From Sporomusa termitida (GTDB taxonomy: Bacteria; Bacillota; Negativicutes; Sporomusales; Sporomusaceae), in contig NZ_CP036259.1 of NCBI RefSeq assembly GCF_007641255.1, positions 1,736,001 to 1,800,000 on the forward strand: a stretch of DNA of 64,000 nt, in the 5' to 3' direction. Every line of letters begins with the position of its first letter. Position 1 is the stretch's first letter. Under the pieces are notes generated by a model. It saw only the letters and a program-made list of their open reading frames with translations. It did no database searches and was not told the origin of the DNA. Shown piece after piece: positions 26,804-34,944 of the stretch. The translations under genes were made by a program, and so were the position numbers.

Positions 26804-28264
26804 CTACAAGTTATATTTTCGCATTTTTCTGTAAACATTTGATAGATCCAGCTTTAATATTTCTGCGACCTTTGCTGGTGTCTTAAATTGCGACAGGGCA
26901 TGTTGTATCAACTGTTTCTCACACTGCTCCATGTAGAAACGGTGTGAGAAAGTATCCTCATGGGAAAACGGCAGACGTATTTGTTCCAGCTCATTCTTGC
27001 CGACGGTACCCTGTAAAAAAAATTTTGCTACTGTTTCGACCTGGAGGTCTGTATCAGGTATAGTACCCTGTAAGAAACTTTTTGGTATTGTTTCGACCTG
27101 TAGGTCTGTATCGGATGAGGTAACGACTATACGCTCTATAAAGTTTTTCAGTTCTCGGACGTTACCAGGCCAGTCATATGACAACATTGTATTTATCAAT
27201 TCTTCGGAAAGCACCTTCATACGCGTATACTTTTTACAAAAATACTGGAGATAAAAAAAGGCGAGCGGGACAATATCTTCTTTGCGTTCCCGTAGAGGCG
27301 GTATGTGGATTGGAACAACACTAATCCGGTAATATAAATCAGAGCGAAAGTTGCCATTCCGGGCTAAGGTTTCCAGATTCTCATTCGAGGCGCATAGCAA
27401 CCGAAAGTCTATTGGCTTAGCATTAAGGCTGCCAAGTCGTTTAACTGTCCTAGTTTCCAGCACGCGGAGCAGTTTGCCCTGTAGACCTAGGGGCATAGAG
27501 TTGATTTCGTCCAGAAAGAGCGTACCCCCGTTGGCTGATTCGATTAGTCCCATTTTGCCTTGGGTGGATGCACCGGTAAAGGCTCCCTTTTCATAACCCA
27601 AAAGCTCCGATTCTAGGAGAGTTTCAGGGATAGAGGCACAGTCTACGCTGATAAAGGGTCCCTTACTACGTAAACTGTTGCGGTGAGCGTATTCTGCAAG
27701 AACCTCTTTTCCAGAGCCGGTTGGGCCCACGATCAGGATGGAGGCATCTGTTTTTGACACGTTGGCCAACAGTACCAGCAACTCCTTCATCATAGGGCTC
27801 TCTGCAATAATGTCAGTAGTGGGTGCTTTTGTAACTAAACTAAAATCTGTACAGTTGTGCGTATTCAATATGCCTGCTTGAACTCGTTGATTCAAATTTT
27901 CCATGGATTCGACTATGAAGAAAATGTACTTGATACTGCCATCATTGTTGAAGGTTGGTGCTCCGGAGACAAACAACTGGTGAATTTGGTTAGAATCTTT
28001 ATCCGTAATGGTCAGCAGGGCCACTACGGGTGCGTTTTTTCGAAGTACCTGTTCCCAGACACCGTTTTTAAAGTAACCCTGCTCCTTTAACTTTGGGATA
28101 GAACTATTCATATAAAATTCTCGTGTTTTATTGGCCAGCAGACCGCAGTAATGATCGTTGACGTAGAGATAATTGCCATTGCCATCCAGGACAAAGATCC
28201 CTATGTTAGTGTGCTCCAGTATTTCCAAGTAAAAATTGTTATCCATAAGCGCACCCACATTCAT
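26804..28264 (-). CDS. Sigma-54-dependent activator, PAS-AAA-Fis type, copy 1
   Basis: Residues 8-125 form a PAS sensor (HTNIGIFVLDGNGNYLYVND). Residues 150-385 are the AAA+ domain with Walker A GPTGSGKE (180-187), the sigma-54 contact loop GAFTGA (227-232) and Walker B GGTLFLDE (246-253). The C-terminus is a Fis-type helix-turn-helix (TPAKVAEILKLDLSNVYRKM). Such proteins bind upstream palindromes and drive open-complex formation at -24/-12 promoters, six of which lie nearby. The start could be 28264 or the in-frame ATG at 28246, which has a GGTGGG-like site in copy 2. It is nearly identical to the gene at 38373 but has an extra 19-residue tandem unit before the DNA-binding domain. Confidence 0.93.
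   Translation of the reverse strand: MNVGALMDNNFYLEILEHTNIGIFVLDGNGNYLYVNDHYCGLLANKTREFYMNSSIPKLKEQGYFKNGVWEQVLRKNAPVVALLTITDKDSNQIHQLFVSGAPTFNNDGSIKYIFFIVESMENLNQRVQAGILNTHNCTDFSLVTKAPTTDIIAESPMMKELLVLLANVSKTDASILIVGPTGSGKEVLAEYAHRNSLRSKGPFISVDCASIPETLLESELLGYEKGAFTGASTQGKMGLIESANGGTLFLDEINSMPLGLQGKLLRVLETRTVKRLGSLNAKPIDFRLLCASNENLETLARNGNFRSDLYYRISVVPIHIPPLRERKEDIVPLAFFYLQYFCKKYTRMKVLSEELINTMLSYDWPGNVRELKNFIERIVVTSSDTDLQVETIPKSFLQGTIPDTDLQVETVAKFFLQGTVGKNELEQIRLPFSHEDTFSHRFYMEQCEKQLIQHALSQFKTPAKVAEILKLDLSNVYRKMRKYNL
27003..27117 (-). repeat. 57-base tandem duplication inside activator copy 1
   Basis: The linker between the AAA+ and Fis domains has DTDLQVETIPKSFLQGTIP followed by DTDLQVETVAKFFLQGTVG. 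Copy 2 of the activator has the unit once, so this is a local in-frame duplication. Confidence 0.85.
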
Positions 28265-28296
28265 TTAATTATATTATTTAATAATAATATAACGCT

Positions 28297-28333
28297 ATTT
28301 TTGCAATTTTACAACAAGTTTTGCAAAATTGCC
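28297..28333. promoter_or_regulatory. TTGCAA palindrome upstream of activator copy 1
   Basis: TTTTTGCAATTTT and TTTTGCAAAATTGCC face each other about 35 bases before the activator start. The sequence is a diverged form of the palindrome at 39807 before activator copy 2 and suggests autoregulation or sharing with the plus-strand side. Confidence 0.5.
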
Positions 28334-28343
28334 TTTTATAGTG

Positions 28344-28528
28344 ATGCCTGTTATTACCCTATTATTGAGTATCGTGTTTATTTTTGTTATGATATCTGTT
28401 TTAAGACTCAATGCTTTTTAATCTCTTATGCTTGTGTGCATATTTATAGCGTCGCTGAAGGACTGCCATTTATGAAGGTTATCACCTCAATTGAAGCAGG
28501 TTTAGGGGGGGGGACATTGGAAACTTAA
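28344..28528 (+). pseudogene. 5' remnant of a GntP permease gene
   Basis: The bases are closely similar to the start of the intact permease gene at 40934: MPVITLLLSIVFIFVMISVL, RLNAF, then a stop and shifts, and KVITSIEAGLGG. Only about 60 codons remain and they are frameshifted, followed by unrelated sequence. Confidence 0.8.
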
Positions 28529-28685
28529 CTATGATTTTGGCACCAAAAAAAGGGGACAGCTCACTATTGACATGCAGCAGTTGAGATTGTTGACGTAGAG
28601 CGTGCCATTTGCCATCCGAAACCAAGAGCCCATGTGTTGCTACTCATCTAAAAAAATATTTATTTTAAATAATCAACACAAAATA

Positions 28686-28724
28686 AATGGCAATATCGCA
28701 AAAAATAATTGCAATATTGCCATT
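28686..28724. promoter_or_regulatory. Palindromic putative activator site upstream of ompM
   Basis: AATGGCAATATCGCA and TTGCAATATTGCCATT form an inverted repeat spaced by about 8 bases. It belongs to the recurring TTGCAATATTGC family and lies about 500 bases upstream of the ompM sigma-54 promoter, with a long hairpin element between them. Confidence 0.65.
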
Positions 28725-28846
28725 TGTTTTGTGTTTTTGCAAAGAGCATGGCAGTGTCTCACTCAACTAGGTTAAAATTATTTATCTCATTTTTTGTATA
28801 TACCAAAAGGGCTGATGGGATTTCAGAAACGCAAGTTAATCAGATA

Positions 28847-28872
28847 GCCTGCGAATGCAGGTCTTTTTTTAT
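28847..28872 (+). terminator. Small hairpin with T-tract
   Basis: CCTGCGAATGCAGG followed by TCTTTTTTT forms a 5-base stem with a tetraloop and a U-run. A very similar sequence with one changed base stands at 40264 directly before the second sigma-54/ompM remnant, so it is part of the duplicated block. Confidence 0.5.
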
Positions 28873-29010
28873 TAAGATCAGAAAGTATAAGTTTTGCGAG
28901 GCAGAAAGTCCTTATAGACCAAGGATCGCCAAGGATAATGCCCGGTTTGGGCAAGGAGAAGGCGCCCCCGTAACCCCCGGCCCTTTGCCGGAAAAAGCGT
29001 TCCGCAGGAG

Positions 29011-29091
29011 AAAAGCCAGCGGTATTCCGTTAAGAAATCCGTACTGTTTGAGCGTAGCGAGTTTCGGATTTTAGGAATACCGCTGGCTTTT
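29011..29091. repeat. Long two-stem hairpin element (MITE/REP-like)
   Basis: AAAAGCCAGCGGTATTCC (29011-29028) is perfectly complementary to GGAATACCGCTGGCTTTT (29074-29091), with an inner AAATCCG/CGGATTT stem. It lies between the palindrome and the ompM promoter and is missing from the second copy of the block, so it probably inserted after the duplication. Confidence 0.6.
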
Positions 29092-29221
29092 CAGCTCTTG
29101 GAGGCTTCGGGCCTAGACTTTTTGTTACTTTTGGGTCGATGCCAAAATAAGCTCAGGCTCTTGTTTGTCACCTTTATCTGCCAGGCGCAAAGCCAAAAGA
29201 CCGCGCCAGCGGTTTTTCTTG

Positions 29222-29238
29222 TTGGCACAAAGTTTGCA
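29222..29238 (+). promoter_or_regulatory. Sigma-54 promoter of ompM
   Basis: TTGGCACAAAGTTTGCA shows GG-N10-GC with the full TGGCAC and TTGCA halves. The same 17 bases recur at 40288 before the broken porin copy. Confidence 0.85.
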
Positions 29239-29452
29239 TAACATAAAAGTGTTAGGATAGTTCATATTGGTATCTGCAGTCCATTCGCCGAAGATAATCG
29301 ATGGGAAGAAAGGAGGTGTACCTTAGGTTCCCGGGAGTGGTTTTCGAAGTAGGCGTAGGATAAGCTCTCTCAAGGGATATTGAGGTAACACGGTAAACTC
29401 ATTGTTCCTTAGCTTGAGGCTTAGTAAATAACAAAACCTAAGGAGGAAAATA
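29239..29452 (+). promoter_or_regulatory. Conserved 5' leader of ompM with possible Shine-Dalgarno pairing
   Basis: About 200 bases separate the sigma-54 site from the start codon and are preserved in the broken copy at 40305-40532. CCTTAGGTT at 29321-29329 is the exact complement of AACCTAAGG at 29435-29443, which runs into the aaggagg ribosome site. The pair is also exact in the second copy (40393-40401 with 40516-40524). Pairing would mask the ribosome site. Confidence 0.45.
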
Positions 29453-30787
29453 ATGAAAAAGACTCTCGTAACCCTACTCGCACTCGTATTTGTACTGAGT
29501 ATTGCCAGTTCGGTTTTCGCCGCTCCGAACAACTCCTTCGTTGACTTACCCGCCAAGCATTGGGCGTATGTGGCGGTACAAGAATTAGCCCGAGTTGGAA
29601 TTATCGATGGATATGGTGATGGCGAATTCCGGGGTGAGAAATCTATGACCCGTTATGAAATGGCCCAAATCGTATATCAGGCTATGCAAAACTCATCTAA
29701 GGCCGACGCTGTTCAAAAAGCACTAATTGATAAACTTGCTGCTGAGTTTGCTCTGGAACTTAACAACCTGGATAAACGCGTAGCAAAACTTGAAACTAAA
29801 AACAATGTGGGCCTTACGTATGAATCTCGCATCCGCTACATGGGTAACGAAGCTTCAACCGTTAAGGGCACGAGCCAGTTTGACTATCGGCAACGCATCC
29901 ATCTGAACGGCGCGGTCAACGACAAAGTCGCCTACACTGCCCGTCTCGAAGCTGGCGGCTACTTCGGCAATGGTTCCACCGGCACCATAGGATTCAACCG
30001 CGCGTTCTTCAACATTAAGGACTTCGCCGGTATTGATATGATCACCATTGGCCGCTTCGGCACTCACGGCATCACCAACGGCCTGTTGAATGCCAAAAGC
30101 ATGAATAATGACGGCGTGATCTTCACCCAAAAGCTAAGCGATGTGACCACCGCACAATTCATGGTTGCTGACGTGGCAACCAACTCTGAGTTCGGTCTTC
30201 TTAACTTAAACTTTAAGGCCAGTAAGGACCTCAAGTTAAACATTGCTTATACCGACTACGGCTTTGGCAATGTAGCTGCAAGCCCCCTCTTTGTCCCCAC
30301 CGCTTGGAACAACATGGGTGGCAACCAAATCGATGTGGGTCTGAATTACAAGCATGGTGGCCTTTATCTGATGAGTGAATATGTCGCCAACAAGATTAGC
30401 GAAGGGGCCTATTCCGGGACCAACCCGAAAGCTTGGATGGTCCAACTGGCCACCAATCCAAGCACTGTAATTTACCCGTTTGCTGGCATAGTCAACCCGG
30501 CAAAAGCTCATGATCAAGGCTTCCTGATCAATTATCGGAACATTGACGCCAACGCTGTTCCGGTAATGTCCGCTTATGCGGGCGCAAGCTCCTACAACGG
30601 CAACGCGATGGCTCAGGCTCTGGTGAACGGAATGTATACTGATGACAACGTAAAGGCTTTAACTGTTGCCTACCAGAACGTTTTCTCCAAAGGAGTTGTC
30701 TTTACGGCCGCATATAGCGACCTCAAACAGAAAGTCGGTACTTTGAAAGACAAAGAGTGGGACCTTAGCTTCCAATTTTTCTTCTAA
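29453..30787 (+). CDS. ompM: SLH-domain outer-membrane porin (OmpM type)
   Basis: The 444-residue protein has a Sec signal peptide cleaved near VFAAPNN (about residue 24), an SLH domain at about 28-80 (FVDLPAKHWAYVAVQELARV, then GIIDGYGDGEFRGEKSMTRY), a coiled linker (LNNLDKRVAKLETKN) and a porin-like beta barrel ending KEWDLSFQFFF. In Negativicutes such proteins tether the outer membrane to peptidoglycan and form pores. A strong aaggagg site precedes the ATG. Control by a sigma-54 promoter beside substrate-specific activators is unusual for a structural OmpM and suggests this copy is a substrate-induced pore for the acid consumed by the island. Confidence 0.93.
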   Translation: MKKTLVTLLALVFVLSIASSVFAAPNNSFVDLPAKHWAYVAVQELARVGIIDGYGDGEFRGEKSMTRYEMAQIVYQAMQNSSKADAVQKALIDKLAAEFALELNNLDKRVAKLETKNNVGLTYESRIRYMGNEASTVKGTSQFDYRQRIHLNGAVNDKVAYTARLEAGGYFGNGSTGTIGFNRAFFNIKDFAGIDMITIGRFGTHGITNGLLNAKSMNNDGVIFTQKLSDVTTAQFMVADVATNSEFGLLNLNFKASKDLKLNIAYTDYGFGNVAASPLFVPTAWNNMGGNQIDVGLNYKHGGLYLMSEYVANKISEGAYSGTNPKAWMVQLATNPSTVIYPFAGIVNPAKAHDQGFLINYRNIDANAVPVMSAYAGASSYNGNAMAQALVNGMYTDDNVKALTVAYQNVFSKGVVFTAAYSDLKQKVGTLKDKEWDLSFQFFF

Positions 30788-30874
30788 ATTATTATCTCAA
30801 GTTGAAATATTATCGCATTCGTTAAGCAACATCGCGACTCATCTGAAAAGTATTATTTAAAATAATATAACGCG

Positions 30875-30915
30875 AAAAGGCAATATTGCAAATAATTTTA
30901 GCAATATTGCCTTTT
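30875..30915. promoter_or_regulatory. Palindromic putative activator site upstream of gntP copy 1
   Basis: AAAAGGCAATATTGC and GCAATATTGCCTTTT form a perfect 15-base inverted repeat around an 11-base spacer. About 130 bases around it (attatttaaaataatataac before, tttttgtatgtgcaaaaggg after) are repeated near 33644 and 42365. Confidence 0.75.
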
Positions 30916-31017
30916 CGGCGGTTTTTCAAAGAATGGCAGTATTTCGTTGTACTAAGCTAACTATAATTTGTCCCATTTTTTGTATGTGCAAAAGGGCTCA
31001 ATAGATTATGGAAGCTT

Positions 31018-31188
31018 AGGGCCAGCATGTTGCAGAATTTCGAAATGGGAAGGAAGACGGAAATCGATTAGATTAACGGCATCGTGTGCACAAAAGGACG
31101 AGAGTTCGGTATCGCTACTCCCTACAATGACAAAGTAGTGGAACTTGCCAAAGAGACCGAAGCAAAAACCAAGTGCCAATATCTTTGA
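31018..31188 (+). pseudogene. C-terminal fragment of a PanE-like reductase
   Basis: The frame reads RASMLQNFEMGRKTEID, a TAG, INGIVCTKGREFGIATPYND and KVVELAKETEAK before a TGA. It aligns with the end of the intact gene at 34945 (ASMLQDLEKGKLTEVGMING, GKKVGIATPFND). It lies between a palindrome and a sigma-54 promoter, the scar of a lost gene. Confidence 0.75.
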
Positions 31189-31520
31189 TTACTTAAGCCG
31201 GTTTGATATGGCATGAAAACTCCGTAAAATCAAACCGGATTTTAAGTTAGGAAAAACAATCGGAGACTAACTTAAAAAGGGGTGACGTGGGGAGGACCTG
31301 AAAAAGGCTTAGATTTGGGAGTATCCCACAATTTGTATAAACTCAAGATTGGTGCAAAACAGCAAAAATCTTCAGGAGGCAAATTAGCCGAATATTGGTT
31401 TCTTATCAATTCCTAGGTAGCTCTTTTTCAGTTGTGCGAAACTTATTATACGATCGTTTCATGTGAATAAAGTTTATAATTACTGCCGCTATTACTGGAG
31501 CAGTGCACATTCCTAAAAAT
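31189..31520. other. Non-coding stretch before the permease promoter
   Basis: No credible gene. It contains a possible imperfect stem (ccggtttgatatgg ... tcaaaccgg, 31199-31237) that could terminate transcription of the lost reductase gene, then AT-rich sequence leading to the sigma-54 site. Confidence 0.35.
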
Positions 31521-31537
31521 TTGGCATGATTATTGCA
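31521..31537 (+). promoter_or_regulatory. Sigma-54 promoter of gntP copy 1
   Basis: TTGGCATGATTATTGCA, GG-N10-GC, identical to the site before hbd at 21889. The permease start codon follows after about 50 bases. Confidence 0.85.
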
Positions 31538-31586
31538 CCGTAGTATATAAATGCGCAGTGAAATTCGAAAAAGGGGAGATTGTTTT

Positions 31587-32891
31587 ATGACGCTAAGTGT
31601 TTTGGGTATTATTGTTTCATTAGGGTTTCTCATTTGGCTGGCCTTGCGAGGATTCCACATCATTGTCCTTGCTCCTGCGGCCGTAGTGATTGTCTCGCTG
31701 TTTTCAGGTATGGATCCTTTCGAGGCCCTTGTTGGCCCGTATATGAAAGGCTTTGTCAATTATGCCGGCAAGTTCTATCTTATCTTCCTCGCCGGGTCTG
31801 TTTTCGGCAAGTTTATGGAAGACTGTGGCGCGGCTCGTTCCATTGCCCTGGGGATTTTAAAGGTTCTGGGCGCCAAAAGCCAAGAGAAGGTTCTATGGGC
31901 AATCGCTATCATTACAATGGTTATGACGTATGGCGGAATAAGCCTGTTTGTCGTCATCTTTGCTGTGTTGCCTATCGCAAGGCCACTTTTTAAAGAACTT
32001 AATATCCCTTGGCACTTGTTTGTGGCCGCACTGATTCTCGGCCTGGGCTCCGTCACCATGACTATGCTCCCTGGCTCACCGTCGATCCAAAATATCATGC
32101 CTACTAAGTACCTGGGAACTACTGCGATGGCAGGCCCAGTAATCGGTATACTTGCCTCTATCATTATTATAATTTTCAACGTTTGGTATTTCAAAGACCA
32201 ATTACGCCGCTGCCATGCTCGTAATGAAAATTTTGAAGCTCCGACCAGTGGGATGGTTTCCGGGGAAGAATTCTCTTCGCCTCACGGTCTTCCTAATGTA
32301 TGGCTGTGTTTACTTCCTCCTATCACAGTATTTATTATGCTAAACGTTTTAAAAATGGATGTTGTCATAGCCCTTTTCGGCGGTGTTATCGCCACCTTAA
32401 TTCTATTTTGGAAATTCTTTAACAACAAGATGCAAACAATTAATAAAGGCGCCTTGAACGCTGTGGTTCCCATAGTCAACACCTCTGCCGATGTTGGTTA
32501 TGGAATGGCTATGGCCGCTACTTCGGGATTCGTAGTCATTTCCGACTGGCTACTCAACATGGGCGGGCACCCCATTTTGTCGCTGTCTTTGGCTACTAAC
32601 ATCGTTGCCGGTATGACTGGTTCCGCCTCAGGCGGACTGGGCATCGTTCTAGAGACTCTAAGTGCTAAATACCTGGCTCTGGGTGTCGCTCCCGACCTAA
32701 TTCATCGTATCGCGGTAATGTCTTCGGGCTGCTTCGACGCTATGCCACACAGCGGTGCCACAATTACCGTTCTTGCTGTCTGCGGCTTGACCCACGCCCA
32801 AGCTTATAAGCACTTTTGGTGGGCTCATATCGTTGCGACAGTCCTTGCCCTGATCATTGTTATTCCGATCGGGATCGTGATCTACGGATAA
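31587..32891 (+). CDS. GntP-family permease, copy 1
   Basis: The 434-residue protein is almost wholly hydrophobic with about 12 membrane segments and family motifs such as AGSVFGKFMEDCGAARSIA, TYGGISLFVVIFAVLPIA and the C-terminal FDAMPHSGATITVLAVCGLT. GntP members take up gluconate and other small hydroxy/keto acids by proton symport at the inner membrane. aaaggggag lies 8 bases before the ATG at 31587; the longer frame from 31551 lacks a site. It is only distantly similar to the permease at 40934. Its regulator, porin and BKACE neighbours suggest a beta-hydroxy or beta-keto acid as substrate. Confidence 0.85.
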   Translation: MTLSVLGIIVSLGFLIWLALRGFHIIVLAPAAVVIVSLFSGMDPFEALVGPYMKGFVNYAGKFYLIFLAGSVFGKFMEDCGAARSIALGILKVLGAKSQEKVLWAIAIITMVMTYGGISLFVVIFAVLPIARPLFKELNIPWHLFVAALILGLGSVTMTMLPGSPSIQNIMPTKYLGTTAMAGPVIGILASIIIIIFNVWYFKDQLRRCHARNENFEAPTSGMVSGEEFSSPHGLPNVWLCLLPPITVFIMLNVLKMDVVIALFGGVIATLILFWKFFNNKMQTINKGALNAVVPIVNTSADVGYGMAMAATSGFVVISDWLLNMGGHPILSLSLATNIVAGMTGSASGGLGIVLETLSAKYLALGVAPDLIHRIAVMSSGCFDAMPHSGATITVLAVCGLTHAQAYKHFWWAHIVATVLALIIVIPIGIVIYG

Positions 32892-32963
32892 CCCTAAGAT
32901 TTACTACAAAGAGGAAGGTATATGTGTGGCCACTGAAAAAGTCTTAGTTTTATAGACTTCACC

Positions 32964-33519
32964 AAAAGGGGCTGTCGCGCTAAGAGAGTCCCTAAGATGA
33001 ACAAAAGAACGGTAACCGGCAGCGGGAAACCGTTCTTTTGTTGTAAAATCAGGTTGTGAAGTCCGAAAAAATACAATCAATTTATACAACAGAAGCAAAT
33101 GTATATCAACTGGTCATGCCGATGGACATCGGGGAAATGAATCCGGCAGATGATTCGGTGCGGTTGCTCAACGCGGTCTTGGAAAGGATGGTCTATAGAA
33201 AATTATACGCCGCGTACTCCCGTCAGGGGAGAATCGAGATCTCACCAAAGCGTCTGTTCAAAATCCTCGTTTACGGCTATATGAACGGCATCTACTCCGG
33301 CCGCAAGCTGGAACAAGCCTGCCGGCGAGACGTCAACTTCATGTACCTCTTAGGCCGGGAGAAAGCTCCCGCTCATGCTACGATTACCCGATTTCGCAGC
33401 GAACGGCTGGCCGAGGTGGTCGATGACCTGTTCGCCCAGCTTATACGGCGGTTGGCCCAAGAGGGCGAACTGTCTCTGTCGAGCGTATTTATCGATGGAA
33501 CTAAGCTGGAGAACTGAAT
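32964..33519 (+). mobile_element. Truncated IS1182-family element
   Basis: The left end (AAAAGGGGCTGTCGCG) and hairpin match the remnant at 24353. The transposase start (33056-33517, MKSEKIQSIYTTEANVYQLV, MVYRKLYAAYSRQGRIEISP, GRKLEQACRRDVNFMYLLGR, FIDGTKLEN) is a clear IS1182 N-terminus reaching the first catalytic Asp, then a TGA. The remaining two thirds are absent. Confidence 0.85.
33000..33042 (+). terminator. Hairpin terminator within the IS1182 end
   Basis: AACAAAAGAACGG and CCGTTCTTTTGTT form a 13-base stem with a following T-rich run. It lies about 110 bases after the permease and may now serve as its terminator. Confidence 0.7.
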
Positions 33520-33643
33520 CCCGTATAGTCTTAACGGCAGACATTTCACGAGTTTGTTTGGAGGAAGAGGAAAGGTTATATAAGGATGATATTAAAGCCG
33601 CCTTAAATTCGCTGGCGAAAGTTCCGCATTAATAATTAACATG

Positions 33644-33684
33644 AAAAGGCAATATTGCAAATAATTTTAGCAATATTGCCTTTT
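33644..33684. promoter_or_regulatory. Palindromic putative activator site upstream of BKACE copy 2
   Basis: AAAAGGCAATATTGC and GCAATATTGCCTTTT form a perfect inverted repeat with the same 11-base spacer as at 30875. It lies about 160 bases upstream of the sigma-54 site at 33846, a normal distance for an enhancer-like activator site. Confidence 0.8.
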
Positions 33685-33845
33685 TGGCGGTTTTGCAAAG
33701 AGTGGCGGTGTTTAGTTGCACCTAAGGCTAATTATAATTTACCCCATTTTTTGTATGTGAAAAAGGGTTCAATAGGTTGTGGCATCTGGCAAGTACGCAA
33801 CTCCATTCATAAGAGTAAGCAAAAAAATATGCTCTTATTATAAAA

Positions 33846-33862
33846 TTGGCATACATTTTGCT
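33846..33862 (+). promoter_or_regulatory. Sigma-54 promoter of BKACE copy 2
   Basis: TTGGCATACATTTTGCT, with GG-N10-GC. The same element with identical flanks occurs at 42568 before the deleted BKACE copy. Confidence 0.85.
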
Positions 33863-33969
33863 TTATATAAGCACATGGACGTAAGCCGGGAGAAGATAGG
33901 TATTTCTAAGGATAAATTGTTCGACTATCGGATTTATAATCAGATAAGCGTCCAAATAAATTAGAAAGG

Positions 33970-34818
33970 ATGATTTTTATAGCGACTAAAGTTTTTATCA
34001 CTGCTGCTCTGACTGGTGCTGTTACCCCCAAGGATTTGAATGAGCACATTCCTACTACACCAGAGGAAATCGCAGAAGATGCGTATAACTGCTGGAAGGC
34101 TGGCGCTGCCATCGTGCATTTGCATATGAGAGACGACGTTGGTAGGGGCACCATGGAGCCTGCTAGGTTCAAAAAAACCGTTGAATTATTGCGTGCCCGC
34201 AAAGAATGTGATGTGATTATTTGCTGCACCTCCTCCGGAACCTTTGATTTTTCGCAGAGTCGGACGGCTCATTTCAAGTCCATCCCTGAAATTGAAATGG
34301 GTTCATATGACATAGGCACCATGAACTGGGGCTGCGCTCAGGTATTCGAAAACTCCCCTCAGTTCCTGGAGGAATTAGCCAAGTGTTATAAAGAGTACGA
34401 TGTTAAACCTGAGTTGGAAATTTTCGATATGGGCATGATTGGCAATGCCAAGCACTATCTTAAAACCGGTATTCTGGACCAGCCTCTTTACTGCCAGTTT
34501 GTTTTGGGTGTTTTGGGTGGTATGGAGTCCACGGTGGAAAACCTCCAGTACCTAGTTAGGCATATGCCGGAGAACTCTAAGTGGTCCGCTTTTGGTATTG
34601 GTAAAGGCCACTTACCCATAATGTATGCAGCCTTAGCTCTGGGGGCGGATGGCATCCGAGTTGGTTTGGAGGATAACGTAATGTATTCCAAAGGTGTAAA
34701 AGCATCGAACGTGATGCTGGTAGAGCGTGCTATCCGGGTAGTTAAGGAATTTGGCAAGGAGATCGCTACGCCTGCCGAAGCTCGCGAAATGCTGGGTATA
34801 AAACCGCTAGTAAGATGA
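33970..34818 (+). CDS. Beta-keto acid cleavage enzyme (BKACE), copy 2
   Basis: The 282-residue protein has TKVFITAALTGAVTPKDLNE, the H-x-H metal site at residues 50 and 52 (AAIVHLHMRDD), KPELEIFDMGM and the late Glu in RVGLEDNVMY. Length and pattern match Kce and related cleavage enzymes, which join a beta-keto acid and acetyl-CoA to yield acetoacetate and an acyl-CoA. The start is odd: gaaagg directly touches the ATG at 33970, whereas normal spacing would point to an ATA four codons on. It is first in an operon with a PanE-like reductase and an SDR, which could oxidise a beta-hydroxy acid to the keto substrate. Confidence 0.88.
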   Translation: MIFIATKVFITAALTGAVTPKDLNEHIPTTPEEIAEDAYNCWKAGAAIVHLHMRDDVGRGTMEPARFKKTVELLRARKECDVIICCTSSGTFDFSQSRTAHFKSIPEIEMGSYDIGTMNWGCAQVFENSPQFLEELAKCYKEYDVKPELEIFDMGMIGNAKHYLKTGILDQPLYCQFVLGVLGGMESTVENLQYLVRHMPENSKWSAFGIGKGHLPIMYAALALGADGIRVGLEDNVMYSKGVKASNVMLVERAIRVVKEFGKEIATPAEAREMLGIKPLVR

Positions 34819-34944
34819 GCGGTGGCCTATGGCCGCACACCGCTAGCAAAAGCCTATAAGAAAGCTAAACCCTATTGAATAGGACCAGGCACAATGGCGT
34901 GCTGAAGTTTTAAATATATAGATTGGATGGAGGAGAAAAAAGCG

